This document shows, one piece after another, positions 20,568-34,169 of a stretch of 64,000 bases of DNA. How positions within the stretch are numbered: the stretch's first letter is position 1; the number at the start of each line of letters is the position of its first letter. Below the pieces are notes generated by a model that saw nothing but the letters and a program-made list of their open reading frames with translations, was not told the origin of the DNA and did not search any database. Source of the stretch: Hofstenia miamia (Eukaryota > Xenacoelomorpha > Acoela > Hofsteniidae); NCBI GenBank assembly GCA_900660155.1, contig CABFPE010001106.1:1-64000 (forward strand), read 5' to 3'. The position numbers and the translations under genes are program-made.

Positions 20568-22400
20568 TCAATTGTTGATGTTAAGCTCCATGCTGTTGTC
20601 TCTGGTCCAATTTACAATAGATTGACATTTATTGAAGCAGATTTGCGTATCAGTGCTCTTTGATATCGCGCACAATAAGGTGGTATGATCGGCATATTTT
20701 AGCAATGAACATTTTTGGATTACAACAGTGAGATCCTTTGCGTAAATAAGGAACATAATATCGGATAGGAGGCAACCTTGAAGAAAGCCAGATCCTACGT
20801 AATTTATATGAGCACGTTTATGACGATCGTGAAAAAACGACATGGTCATTCTAATTAACTAATCTGGGAAATTTGATTCAATCAGCTTCATACAAGCAGT
20901 GTTATGATCTACTTTATTGAAAGCGGCTGGGTAGTCCAAAGCTCTTGTAGCATAGTCAAAAAAGCGAAATTATGTAGTGTGTGATTGAACGTCCTTTTTT
21001 AATATGCAAACTGTGTTATATCAGATATGGTATAAAAATTATGAATACGGTGCTGCTTAATGAAAAATTCGATGCATTTACTTACATGAGATGTTAACGC
21101 AATAGTCCTTAGGTTTATTACCTTTGGAATATGAATTTTTGGTACAGGTATAACGGGTACCTGTTGCTTGAAACTAGTTGGATAGTGTTGACTAAAAAAA
21201 GCGTAGAATGATTTTTTCGGGTTTGTTTTTAAAAAGCGGAGGTATACTTTATGCCATCTTGGCGGAATCCTCAAACCGATATCTGTAACAGAAATATTGA
21301 GATGATCTCACACGTGTCTTAAAAAGAAATTATTTAGATAGCAAACAATATAAAAATCATTCTGTGGATTCGATAGGTCATTGATATCCTGAAAATTAAC
21401 AGCGCTTCTAATATCATTGGTTACTTGGCAAACTAGGTTCCAGGCAGACATGCTATCGTTACCACTATCATTGAAATATTTTTCTAAGTAGGTTTGTCTT
21501 TGTAATATTATTTGTTTGATGATGTGATGATGAATCTGATTTGATTCAGTGGTCCTTCCTGATTTCCTAAGTAATCTACACCACTGTAGTTAGTACTTCA
21601 GGTCTTTTAATATCCAGGGTTTTTATTTGGGAAGGAATGTAAAAAATGATTTAGTAGATTTTATTACGAAAGATATGTTTACCTCAGTATGTGAGTAAAG
21701 ATATGGTGATTCGAAAATGGACCAATCAGTGCATTCTAAATAACATGGAATACGATCGAGACTCTCACAAGTCTTCGATTGTGCAGAGGTATATATTTTA
21801 GAGAGGCAAAGAGCATGTTGTGATCGGACATTAATGTCATAGCAGTCATGTATATTGCAAAAAAAGTAGACCAGAATGACATTCTTGCGTGTTGTCTTAG
21901 ATATGTACTACTTAAGATCTCGATATAACATTGCATTTATTGGAGCATTATTAAAATCAACAGTAACTAAGATACAGCTTAGAGGTTGTTTGTTTAAAAT
22001 GCTATCGATAATCTGGTAGAGTATATGTTAGAATTAAGTGTTACCACTTGAAGGTAAATAAACTCATATAAGCCACATCGAGCTAAGTTCGCCCGAAAAA
22101 TATAAAGAGCGTAGCTGTAGGATTAATCATTCGTGATCACCAGAAGTAGATAAAAGACTTGAAAAATCATTAGTACGGTTGTGGATTTGGTTGCACCATG
22201 AAATACTGACATATGCAAGAATACTGCAACCTTGGGCATGATTAGAGACTATTTTTTTTGTAAGGAGCATAGTTGGTAAATTCAAAAAAATTCGTCATCG
22301 CGTAACCAAGTTGCAATGATGAGGATAATATCTGGTTTTTAATAAGATGCAGTAAAACTTAGATCTTCACTTTGTCTCGAATACTGTGGACATTTCCATT
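20568..22400 (-). mobile_element. Decayed LINE (non-LTR retrotransposon) with endonuclease and reverse transcriptase relics
   Basis: Reading the minus strand from about 22,350 downward, a segment with the sense TWLRDDEFFEF matches the ETWL(R/D)D box of an apurinic-type endonuclease. At 21274-20999 the frame gives PVIPVPKIHIPK, RTIALTSHVSKCIEFF, the RT fingers region. At 20849-20568 it gives SGFLQGCLLSDIMFLIYAKDL, KCSLLKYADHTTLL, matching QGSxLxPxLFxxYxNDL and the catalytic YADD box. The second catalytic Asp reads His (YADH). Several frames are needed, so this copy is dead. The order and spacing fit a CR1/jockey-like LINE of about 2 kb surviving length. The ends are not defined. Confidence 0.75.
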
Positions 22401-25400
22401 AAAAACGGAGGGTAATCCTGAGTGTGGTAGTTAGTCCGTAGCTTTAACATTTTTATGATAAACGCTACAAATTTCGTACTTTTATCTTTTGTGATTTGCT
22501 CTGCATTGAATAAGATCATATTTTTTTTTGATTATGACTTTCTCAAGGTGAAAGCGCTCACGATATGAATACTTTTTGAGAAAAGGTTTTAAGTTTATAA
22601 GGCCATGATTAGACTCGGTGATTGGTAGCAAGAGAAGTTAGGAAATCCAATCTCACATCGGTAATTAACTTGGTGGTTAGACGTGCCATTTTACCAAAAT
22701 GTGATACATCACGCGTGACCAATACATTGTCTAACCATAACGTAAGCGTGGCTAAGAATTTTTCTGGTTTCCCAAATGCTTATAAATTTTACCATAATTG
22801 TTCGTGTTTTCTTTTCCTGATATCTACCTAGACGGACAACATCATCAATGCTGATATCGTTTATGCTAATATGACTTAGAATATTGTCAAGTTGATTTTT
22901 GTCATGGTGCTGTCTTAAAGTTAGCGACTTATCATTTCTTTCAGGAATGCCACCTTTACTACCCTTGAATTACATCAAAACCCTCTTAGCTTGAATATTG
23001 TGGAAAATTGCTACCTTGCAAGGAATCTTCAACTTCCCTAGGAATCTCTTGTGCATGTGTTTAAATTGGCAAAGATCTCATACGCGAGATTCCAGGTCTT
23101 ACACAGGTAGTTAATAATAGTAAGAAACCATCTACCTCTGAACGCATTAAGACTATTATCTAATTAAGTAAACGACTTTTAACCATTACTATGGTACTTA
23201 GATATTTAAAATAATTTGTGAAAACTTTGCTAAAACATTTTAATGTGTGTCTGTATTCATGTAAATTAGACAAATTTACTTAACGTTCTCGTATTCCTTA
23301 TACTTGCCCTATCTGAGCCAATAATTTAAATGAATTTAAAGAAATCGGAATTTTCATTAAAAATAGTTAGTTTTTTAACTACATGAGCTTTCGAAACGCA
23401 ATTTTGTACACATTTTTACCATTTCATGGGTGCACATTCCCAACAATATATACATTTGGATAAAATTGTTTGAAAACGTTTGTTTCTTTTAAAAAAACAA
23501 CAAGCTCTTTAAGGATAATCACTAAGTAATACTCTTGAAACATGTTTAGGCTTTGCCTAAATGGCTAACAATTTTCAGTCACTGACGAATCTTTGTACTC
23601 ATAATCAGATACATATTAAAACATATTTTTTGAAAATATTTCATTGTTCAAGCTGCGAGTAACAAGTTAAATTAATAATGTGCAAAACACGCTCTAAAAA
23701 TACAAATAAGAACAGGTTTTCTTCTGTACACAATCACGTTTCATGAGAAAGATTTCTTGCAAAAAGTAGTTTTTAGTGCGGAATCTGACACAAAGATTCC
23801 GTTAGAAGCATTCTTTGAGTAATTTTTCTGCTTTCTTCTGCCAAATTTGCACGTACGTTATACGTATTGACCACGCAATTCTGCAACAGTTGTCCAGAGT
23901 CAAGATTTTGACTAATTCAAGAAAGTGAAAATTTCTTTAATGCTAAAATATTTCTGGTTCTACATTGGTTTATAATTGAGCCTGGAGTTTTATTTTCAAG
24001 TTAGCGACTCATTCTTATAGACAGGCTTCATTTCAGAAAAAATCTCAATTGTTAGTTTCCTCCTTCAAATATGAAGAAATGTCATTAATTTGAGAGGACA
24101 TTTTCAGCGTCGATTAGTGACATCTGAATTTTCTGAAATAGCATAAAACTTTAGTTTGCTGCAAATATCTTCTATGTAATTGGTTATAAAAAGAATAACA
24201 GAGGCATCATGTTTATTGTAAGCATTGATATATGAAATTCCAGCAACTTTTTGCTTTAAAATCCCATTTGTGAATTACTAACATAATAATTTGGAAGATT
24301 TTTGTGAAAGTTCAGTAATTATAGCAACAATTCTCTTACAATTAGTTTTACAATTTACTAAAAGGCCGGCAACATTTAGAAAACAATTAAAAACTTAATA
24401 GAATTACATGCAAAAATTTAGGTTTTCAAAAACGCTGATATAACGTGAGAAGGACTTGTAAATAAACGTTTTTATAAAACCTGCAAATCATCTATCACTA
24501 TGCTAATAAGAAATTCACTAGATGGCGTCATTGCCTTCAAATTTATTCTATTGGATTGTTTATTATACAATGTTAACATTATATAAGGAAAAGTCCGTGC
24601 AAGTTTGTATGTATTTTCACTACAACTAGTAACTTTTGAGATTTTTTACTACACTTTTGTACCAGTGATGAATAATGTTATTGGTCTTAACAATGTAGAT
24701 GTATTCTCGAAAACTTAATTTATGCAAAATGAATCTATGAGACCTCATTTTCTTGAAAGAGTGAAACCTTTCATTTTAATTAGAGTTACTTATTAGGTGT
24801 AATACATTTCCAATGAGAATGTACCTCAGCAAAGCAGCAAATGCTGCACCTAATAAAGAAGTGACAACCTAAAAAACACGTTACCACTCACCAATAAATA
24901 TGTGAATCAAAGTATATCGAACATATTTCCAATTAGTGTGTGAATTGAAAGCCTTTACAGAAAATATTGCCCAATCGATAAGTGAATTTCTTACAGAGAT
25001 AATCATTGACTTTAATTTGATTTATAATTCTCGAGCTCAACTATGATTCCTTAGGAAATATTTCTTGAGATTTTAATCTTACAAAATAATTATATCTTAG
25101 AATAAAATGTGAAATCTTCTATTGAAGTAAATTGTTGTTTAATGTAGGATGAAAGCTCATTTAAGATGATCCAGAATTTGATTAATGAAGTTTATTATCT
25201 TATGACATATGAAGTGCCATATGCAGATTTCCAGTATAAATTTTGAACGTATTGTTGTCTATATTCCCATATGAATATACATGTACATAGGCTATTTGCT
25301 TATCCATAACTTGTCATAAAATGGAATCTTTTAACCCAGAAGAGCAATCGTCGAACTTTTTGTTGCGTGACTTCACAGTATTAATGTTAGTGCCTGAGAA

Positions 25401-25540
25401 ATTTTAAACATTTTCATTGTCATACAAATATTTTTAAGGCGCTTATTTCTCAAAAACTCTTAACGCTTTGTTTAATCTGAAACCATCACGTTATAGAGAA
25501 GAGTCTCTTGTTTCTATTTTGCTCTAAGTCCACCATTTGA
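22401..25540. other. AT-rich sequence, no gene recognised
   Basis: The first few hundred bases may still be LINE-derived. Beyond that I see no supported exon, RNA gene or transposon end. Confidence 0.35.
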
Positions 25541-25544
25541 CTTT

Positions 25545-25640
25545 GTCCCATCATGGCGACCCGTTGCACGAAGACGCCGGTGGCAGGGACCTTCAACCCC
25601 TCCTCCTCTGACTTTGCGAACGCATCCCTCAATGGATTTG
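25545..25640. other. GC-rich island, open on both strands, origin unknown
   Basis: About 90 bases here are near 57% GC against roughly 30% around them. The plus strand begins ATGGCGACCCG and reads MATRCTKTPVAGTF then NPSSSDFANASLNGF. The minus strand is also open across the island, with a balanced translation (DAFAKSEEEG, VPATGVFVQRVAMMGQ). Either strand could be an exon or part of an old dispersed repeat. I could not connect it to other exons. Confidence 0.3.
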
Positions 25641-28600
25641 GGATAACTTTTTATTATTTTCATCAACTTCAGCCACAGCAGTACACTTTAATAAAAAATC
25701 CCAAGATTGCATTAAAGCATGTTTCCAATAGACCTGCCAACGCCTCACGATTTTTAAATTTGCGAATAGGTTTTGGAGAAAATTCTTTGTAAATGCTTGA
25801 ATAACGGTTTGTTCCTTAAAATTGAAGATATACAGTTTAAGGTCAATTATGTAATTCTCACGCCCTAAAATTATTTGTAATTTTGCACGCACCAATTTTT
25901 TCGGAAATATATACAATTTTGCATATTATATTATCATATGTCTAATTAATTACTTTGTACATTTTTGAATTTCATGTTTTCTACTGTAAACATATATTTT
26001 TCTTATTTGAGCTTGCAGCCGCTATTATTATTATTACTATTATTATCATTATTACTAAGTCTTGTTAAGCTTTCGGTATATGTTCAGTAATTATGTCCTA
26101 CTTAATCCAAATTGCTAAAAATTGATTTTCCTAATATTTGTCAAAAAAACTAAAGCATATATATCCTAATTATACTTGAATTTTTAAAAAAAATTCCATT
26201 TTTTGTAAATAAACTCTAGAGGTAGGCCAAAATCGAAGGAGAAAATAAAATATGAACGTAAATTTTTTGTTAAATCGTGCTCATAGAGGTTAACATTTAA
26301 CAATATAACAGTAAAAGTATTAGACTAAATTTTAATCACAGCTATATCACTATACTCAACCAATATCATAAACTCCTGATTCACTCCCGCAATATGTATA
26401 GTTACATAAATATAATGTCTGACCAGATCTTTTAATTCTGATATTTAATACAAGTGAAAATTTCATAATTGGTGAGTTGATTGCTTCATATTAAAAGAAC
26501 ATATCGGCGTCATTATGTGATTTTCGTTTCAATTACTCGCCTGCCATTAACCGTAATTGTTACCTCATAAATCAGGGCGGAATTGTCATTGTAAATAGTT
26601 TTGATTAGACAGTTATGCTTTCAGCGATTCTCTTTTACTAAATTGTATATAGCACTTGTCCGCGATTAAGGTGTACACCTTTTCATTTCAATATAAATTC
26701 CAAAACTCACAGTATAACACATTTGTGTTTTCAGGGCTTTTCTTAATTGCACGTAAAATATTTAAAAGGGGCTAAGTTTTTGATATGCTGGCTTGACTTT
26801 CAACAGTCATATGCCACTATCTAAGAATCACGAGCTTATCTAGAAAATTCATCATTAAAAACTAATCATAAAGACCATATAGCCGTGACAACATAATCTA
26901 CTTAAGAATAGGATAAACAAAACAACTGAAGGAAGAAACTAACTCTACCAGCCAAGGGATTCGAGGTCTTTAGAAACCTCACAGTGTTCCGCATCTAAAA
27001 TGTTTGCTAGGAATGAGCCATTAACATTAAATTTTGGCCGACTTTACTTGTTTCATAGTAGTTAGTTTTTTGAAAGTATAATTTCAAAAATTTTTGTCAT
27101 TGATGACGTTATGAATATACCAGCAATTAAAGAGATTTTAAAATAACTATATTCTTTACATCATTTGAGGCTAAGAAAGGTTGAAGAATCCTTTTTCGGT
27201 TCTGTTTCCATATTTTCCAAGCTAATATAATATTTAAAAGGAAAATACTAAAAAAACATATGATACCAAGACAAGAAAAGCCTACCGAGAAGTGCAAGAT
27301 CTACATAATTAAGAAATAGGCGCAAAATCTACACAAATAATCATAAATTTGAATAAAATTTGTATATTCACATGAAGCTGAGTGCAGTAGTTATTTGTTA
27401 TAAGTTTTTAGACAAAAATTAAACTTTTGAATGCAGTTCAAAAATTAGGAACTACAAATTCTGCTTGCAACTGCATATTTTGTTACAACTAGACACTAAG
27501 AAACGCGGTGCTATGTAGTTACCTTCACATTGTTAAGCCCAATACAAGGCCAATGAAGTACATGTATTTGTATGAATATTTATAATCATACTCAAGACTT
27601 TATATTTCAATATTTTTTATTGTGTCATCTTGCAATGACCCTTGTATATAAAATATCCAGAATATCTCTAAAAATGTATAAGTTTTCAATTTTAGAAATA
27701 TGTATCAATGAACTTAAGTTTATTAAAAATTTGTAATGAATTAGTAGTTATAAATGAATAAATATTTATGTAATTGTGAATAGTGGCATTAATCACAGTA
27801 AATATTGAATACTAGTTTATTTGGGGAAGGATTTGTCTATAATTCAATAAAAGAATCTCCTATACAATGAACTCGAGTGAAATCACAATTAATCCTTCAG
27901 CAAATACTATAATACTATTTTCAATAAATGGCGGTGGAGATGAGTTGGAGATTTTCACAACCATCTCCACTCGATCCAAACATTTGCATCGCAATTTGGC
28001 TATTTTGCAAAAAAAATAAATTTTGTCCCAGTGTCCCAAAAAATCTCATGTGATCTGTCGAACAACTTGCACTGAAGTTACTAGAATAGATTTATATCTT
28101 AAATTATTATTTATTTATCAGAAAATGAAGTTCTTTTGCAGCCCAGTTTTCGAATCTTAATTAGTTAAATTTAAAAGGACACCACATCCATTCATATTAA
28201 ATTAAGACATGGGTGCAAATTTCAGAAAAATAAACAAAATGTTATTAATTTTACAAATGTATATTGTTATACTATTGTTGTAAAGGAGGAAAAAACTTTT
28301 TTTCAATTTTGTACTCAGCTACTAATATTTTTTTTGCAATAATTGTGCAATGTGTTTTCATTTGTCTTTTGAGAACCACACAGGTTTATAGAAATTATTT
28401 ATGAAACAGATGAAGGCATAAGGTGGTTCCTCTGCGTACGTAAAGCGATTGCGATCATAATATTTCTACAAACGTGATTGTAGATTAGACGCATTAAAAA
28501 TTTTACTTGATTTCACAGTCTACAATGCGTTAGTTTCCTTACATTTGCTATTCAATTATTCCTAATGTTAAGAAAGTTATCCTTAAAACCACTGTTTGAA

Positions 28601-28848
28601 CATTTTAACCAATTATTTATTGGATGTACCAAAGCTGAGATACGGGTTTAGATAATGGTCCGGATAAGGCGTAAAAAGGCCAAATTTCAGGAAAAATCCC
28701 CTAGTACGGGCAAAAGAGTTGTACTCCAGTTTGTATCCCGTCAATTCGATTTTGATAGTGCAATATTGAAAACGTGTTATTATAAGTAGAGAAGTCAAGA
28801 TTTGAAGATTTTTACTATATGGAAAACTCATTAAATTTTCAGAGTTGT
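25641..28848. other. AT-rich sequence, no gene recognised
   Basis: Contains an (ATT)n-like imperfect tract at about 26020-26056 and a small imperfect inverted repeat (GTGGAGATG to CATCTCCAC) at about 27933-27970. Nothing else can be supported. Confidence 0.35.
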
Positions 28849-29012
28849 CAGGGGCGTACGCAGAATTTTTTGACGGTGGAAATCTTAGTCATTACCAAAA
28901 GTGGGCGAAAATTTTTGAAAATGTTGAGAAAATTTTTTATTTGATCTGTCAAAATCAATTTGAAAACCTGACGGGGGACATTCTAGCATGTCCCCCCTTG
29001 CGTACGCCACTG
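28849..29012. mobile_element. hAT-type MITE, 164 bp (GGCGTACGC family)
   Basis: The left end CAGGGGCGTACGCAG pairs with the right end TGCGTACGCCACTG. The flanking octamers are only partly alike (5 of 8), suggesting age. It is related to 19350-19571. The apparent 62-codon frame across it is an artefact of the element. Confidence 0.7.
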
Positions 29013-32000
29013 TTAGTGGTAACATCTAATTAGAAATTAATATAATACAATCATGCAAAAAGTAGTGTGTTTATTTTTTGAAAATTTTGATCAGCAGCCA
29101 GATGGAAAATTTAAATGTATTTGGTTGAGCATTACTTTGCTTAAGTACAGGGTTGCTTCCCAGAACACTATGGGTCCGATCCGATCACAACAATTCCATT
29201 TGGATCTCAACTCTGGGATGCATTATTTCGCAAGCAAAAGCGTTATAAATCATTACAAAATGAATAATTCCATGCAGAATATAGAATTCGTGGAGAAATT
29301 CCCTACACGTCTCGAAGATTCACTAAAAATTTTTGTATGGAGAGCTTAGGTTTTTTTAATATTGATGTATTTAATAAAGTGGTCTTGCTTATTAACTCTG
29401 TTTTCATAATGAATGATGGAAGATTGTGAATGAATAATATACAAATATCACTTATCCATTGTTCGCGTCGCTTAATTAAGATGGCCATTGAAAGTAGGAG
29501 GCCTGGGGACTTACAAATGAGACCACCTGATTGCGTCCCGAGAGATTACATGTTTTGACTCAATAATATCTGCACTGCTTCAAACACCAATTTCCTCTAT
29601 TGTTAAAAAATAATCAGATTGCTGCTGGCAGTCAAAAATTTTCAACTTAATTTTTCAACCACAAAGAGTTGTTTGCACGCCTGTTTATACTTCCCTTTAA
29701 AACTCGATTGCTAATTAATTGAATTATTCTCCAAGAAATGGCTCCATAAGAATTCCCTCTAATGTAAACGTTTATCTAAAATTAATTAAGCAGTCCTTAA
29801 GTAGGTAGATCTCGCTTAGAGAAACGCCGTCGCATTCTTTAAAACGCAGTCTAAATGAAATGCAAATCTTAAATTTTAATAGTAATTCTAAGAAAAAACG
29901 TTTATGCAGCCAAATTAATTCTTCTAATAATCGATATATAAAAGTTAATGACGTTGGATATTTTCCGATAACAACGTTGACTTTTGTGTTATAAAAATTT
30001 TCTTGAACATTGAATTTTGGAAGCAAAGCATTGGTGAATAAATAGTTCATAGAAATTATATTAATGTAGTAAGTGCTACCTTTCACAGTGATGGGGTCGG
30101 GTCAGTGTTGGGATTTTGAAACTTTGATAGAAATTGGAATTATAATGTTGTCATTAATATATGGAATTCAAAAGCTAGAATGTATATTTACCAAGTTGAG
30201 GATTTTTAGTTGCTCAATTTTTATGATAATGAGGGAATTGTAAAAGTTTTCCAATGCTTCTGTACTAAAATAAACTATAGTTTGTTGTATCACAGACTTC
30301 TACAATATAGTAGTAGAAGTCTATGGTTGTATTATTTTTTAATTTTTATTCAAAAATTAAAGAAATCGATATTTATGGAAAAAGGATTAGAATACAATAA
30401 ATCGAGTCGGATAAAATTGTCGATATGAAGAAAATCTGTCCGATTCAATTTCTGCTCTCAATCACGTTCTGCTTAAAGACTAGAGCAATTTATTAGTTTT
30501 TTAGATACAGGTAAGACTAGTACACAAACAAACATTTATCCTTTAAAGTAATAACCAAAGCTCTTTTTAATAAAATTTCAAAATAATTATCTGAAATGCA
30601 GTCCATTTGGATAAGTATATATTTTATTTGCCATTAATTAATGTTCAAAGGCAATAAATTTAACCAAAAATTTCTAATTTTGACTTTTTCTTGACCCATA
30701 ATTGAAACGTGTTTAAAACTGATAGAAAATATTATATAGACTTAGTTATGGGGGACCAATTGATGTCTACTTTTCACTTTTTTATCAGCTAATGGCTTAC
30801 ATAGATTCGAGGTTGCAATATTTCAAATAGAATTATGTAATTATCAACCTTAGCTAATAGTTATAACACGCTAAATTCTTTCGATGTATGTTAATATTTA
30901 GCGGGTTGTTGCAGACAAAATTCGAATTCAAATAACAAAAAGATGAACTGGAAAAAACTGCGAACCTTAAATGAAGCCAAAAAAATGTTACTTTTCAAAA
31001 AAACCTAATAACTCTCACAGTTTTTTTAAACAAATATTAATTTTAACGAATTACTGTGTTGGGTTAAAATTCCAGCGCAAACTTAAACTAAACGCTTTGA
31101 GTAAAATGCTTACATCATATTGGGCTTCTCAAGTTCCTTTATACTATTAAAGAAAATGTGATATACTGCAATCAACGCTCTAGAAAAAAGTTAACAATAA
31201 AAATTTACAGTTGCAGGAATTGTTGAGAATCTAAGAGTATTCTCAAACTATTTAATGAAATATGTAGTTCAATATAAGCCAACACTTGACATTTAGGCAT
31301 TGAGTTATGCATTGATGGTTAGAGTATGCATATTTGTTTTGTAAACAGCATAAAAATGTAAATTTCCTCCGCTTTGCTATTTAAATGCTCTTTTGGGCAA
31401 TGTGATTTTTGACATTTAGCATACTAATGAAGTGAGAAAGAAATTTATAAAGCCTATTAGAAGAAAATTAGCATGAGACTCTGCTCCCCGTTGACTAATT
31501 AATGAGGTGGTTTATTATCATCCAAAGTCCAAGTGCACGTGCCGCTGTCCACAAGAGTTGAGACGGTTTTATGAAGAGAAAAATACATCTCCACTAGTAG
31601 CTAATTGTTAATACCCGCTGGCAGATGGGTCGCCATCGCAGATGGGTTCAAAGAAAATGATAAATAGAATGATCTTTCATTGACCCATCAAATTATCTGT
31701 CAACCATGCATAAGTAGCTTCCAATCAAAATATGGAGTTATGGCTTAAATTTAATAAATCTTAAGTACACTGATGAAAAAGAGACCTGTCATTTACTTTG
31801 ATTGCATAAATGATTTTGAAATCACACATTAGGAAATTGTTCTCCCTACTATATTAGCTTCATTCAGCTAAGAATGAATTGTATTTCCAGTGGCGCATAC
31901 AATAAGAGGCTAAGGCGTGTTAAGCCCATCTTAAATTTGAACTAGCACCTTTTATGTTTAGTAAAAAACTTTTAAATTGTGAATTAATTTGAGTTAACAT

Positions 32001-32319
32001 ACTTGATTGGGCATAAGTCAGTTAGCACGCCTGCACTCACCCTCTGTGATCAGAACTGTATGTCAATTTTGATAAAATCTCTGTAAAACTACAGTACTTG
32101 TTCATTTTTCACCATGATTTTTCCTTAGCGAATTAAGTTAATCATTAAAAAATTAATATGGTGTTTTCGCTAAAAATAAAATACAATGTTTCTTTCTGAT
32201 AAAAAAAGGTTTTATTCAATTCATTATTTTTTTTGAATGAAATGTAATATCTGAAAATATATAAAAGTTAACAAACGAAAAAGTAATTAAGTATTATCGT
32301 TAAAAAAAGCAAGAAAATG
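29013..32319. other. AT-rich sequence, no gene recognised; one GC-raised block
   Basis: I see no secure exon. The block at about 31480-31720 has raised GC, TAATTAAT and CACGTG sites and no long frame. It could be a regulatory element. A 10-bp perfect stem with a 9-base loop lies at 30294-30322. Confidence 0.3.
30294..30322. repeat. Short perfect inverted repeat (10-bp stem, 9-base loop)
   Basis: AGACTTCTAC at 30294-30303 is the reverse complement of GTAGAAGTCT at 30313-30322. No U-tract or gene boundary is next to it, so no function is proposed. Confidence 0.6.
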
Positions 32320-32510
32320 GTAAGTTAGAAATGAATTCTATTTTATAATTAATTTTATCATTTTTAACTGCTAAAACCAATATTTAATATATTTTGAAAA
32401 AGTCCCAAATTCTTAACCTTGCTGAAGTGTATCAAAAACAATAATGGTATCGAATTTCTGAACATTCCAAGCTGATAGTATTGATATGAAGAATATCTGA
32501 AAGAAGTTTT
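32320..32510 (+). repeat. Diverged dispersed repeat, copy 2
   Basis: Aligns with 9930-10110 on the same strand, with small gaps. No long frame is preserved here, unlike in copy 1. Confidence 0.45.
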
Positions 32511-32712
32511 GTTTTATTATCATAATCTCATCTAAAGTTAGATAGGAGGAGGAACTTTTCCTTTCGAATATTTAATCAACATTGTCTGGTTTAAGGGATG
32601 AGTTCTGTTAAAATAAGTTACTTAATATAAAATAAACCAATAAATGGTAATATATATTTTAATAATTTGGCCGAAAACAATATCATCATATTTTGCTAAG
32701 TTAAGATATTTT

Positions 32713-32833
32713 ATACAATCTGTTTAATAATAAGTCTTATAAATATTCGATCTACAAGAAAAAATTTGAGAATAACATAACCACGCATAGAATATATCTA
32801 TTTTCAATTTATAGTCGCCTACTAATTTGAATG
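32713..32833 (+). repeat. Diverged direct duplication, unit 1
   Basis: Pairs with 32961-33082. Both start ATACAATCTGTTTAATA and end with CCTACTAATTT(T)GAA. Roughly a fifth of positions differ, so the duplication is old. The unit spacing is about 248 bases. Confidence 0.75.
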
Positions 32834-32960
32834 CAAATTGCATGCACCTGTGGCGAAACTTAGCACAAACTTCAAAACAGTTGTATAGAAAAAATGCAAT
32901 TAATATAAACAAAAAAGAAATCATTTATACACTCATTCAAAACAGAATACAGAGAAATTA

Positions 32961-33082
32961 ATACAATCTGTTTAATATGAAATCTTATAAATATTAAATC
33001 TATAAGAGAAAGTTTGAGAACAACATCAACCACATAAAGAATAAACTCTATTTCCAATTTAATACACCTACTAATTTTGAAG
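32961..33082 (+). repeat. Diverged direct duplication, unit 2
   Basis: Second copy of 32713-32833. The 127 bases between the units are not obviously repeated after unit 2, so this is a spaced duplication and not a longer tandem array. Confidence 0.75.
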
Positions 33083-34025
33083 AGGTATTAAGCGTTGTGA
33101 ATAACAAAACTGTGAGTAAAGGAAACTAGCAGGGAGCCAAATTTAATTATAAAATGATCACAAATCAAAATAATATAAAATTTATTTCTTGTATTGGGTA
33201 CTATTACGCACGAGATGTAGATCAATACGATTTTTGTCTGATTATACCAAAAATAATTGATTTTTCCTTTCTCGATACTATAATAGTTTAGTTGCAATAT
33301 TTTAACAATTGTGAGATAAATTACTGATAATGAATTTTATACTATTAACTAATAGAAATCAAACGACTATAGGCCAGACTAAAAATGTTTGCAATGTTTC
33401 TCTAGTTATATAGTAAAACCTTTGGGAATGAAATATTCCAAGTCCACAGGCGAAAATTTAATCAGGGCCTCTGTAACAGAGCCCACATGTAAAGGCTAAT
33501 AAAACTACAAAGCGTAAAATAATAAACCAGTCTAAACATTTTAAATTGAGTGTTTTCGCAATTGTTTACTAACAACTTTAAAAATATTGAATCCAATACT
33601 TATCAGTCTGTTCGTTAAGTTCTCAAGGTTTTTGTTATAATCAAACATTAATGCAGATAAAAGCTGTAAGAAACTTTATGAGCTAACATTCCAAAATGCT
33701 ATATTTCACACAACTTAACACAGAATGCAATAAACTATTACTAACCACCAGTTTAATTAACTTCCCATCTTCGTTTTACAAAGGATCTGATATTAACAAC
33801 ATAAAGTCCTAGACATTTTAAATTGAAGAATTCTTGTAGAGTGAGCTTCACTTCTGCTTCTGTTTACTTTGAAAATGGTGCGCCAGAAATCAGAACAAAT
33901 GCTAGCCAACAGACGACCTGCCTAGACTCTTTGGAAAATGAGCAATAATTCCAATCAAAGGTTGCAAATTTATTATGTCACCGTCACCAAAACGTGCACT
34001 TCATCATTGCCGTATAGTAACAGAA

Positions 34026-34169
34026 CTAACTTTGATGAGATGTTGTGATCTGAAGCAGTTGATGTTGGCGATCCAGCTGATTGCAGTAGTATTCTTCTAA
34101 CAAGCGCGCAATAACCGGACAATTATCAAATGCACGAGAACTTTCCGAACAACTTAATAATAAGCGATC
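34026..34169 (-). CDS. Candidate terminal exon of an unidentified gene
   Basis: On the minus strand, after an AG at 34171-34170 (CCCAG), a 47-residue frame runs to TAG at 34026. It has a helical, non-AT-biased composition: DRLLLSCSESSRAFDN, then CPVIARLLEEYYCNQLDRQ. The acceptor lacks a good pyrimidine tract. Frames of this length arise by chance, so the claim rests on composition alone. The surrounding 33.85-34.2 kb has raised GC content, which could also mean a conserved non-coding element. Confidence 0.25.
   Translation of the reverse strand, partial: DRLLLSCSESSRAFDNCPVIARLLEEYYCNQLDRQHQLLQITTSHQS

Noticed and set aside
28845-29033. 62-codon plus-strand frame (MSGAYAEFF...)
   Set aside because: Lies over the hAT-type MITE at 28849-29012; the apparent protein is translated terminal repeat.
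29800-30010. Overlapping open stretches on both strands (29772-30086 minus; about 29805-30000 plus)
   Set aside because: Both look moderately protein-like, but they conflict with each other and neither has clear splice sites or a domain.
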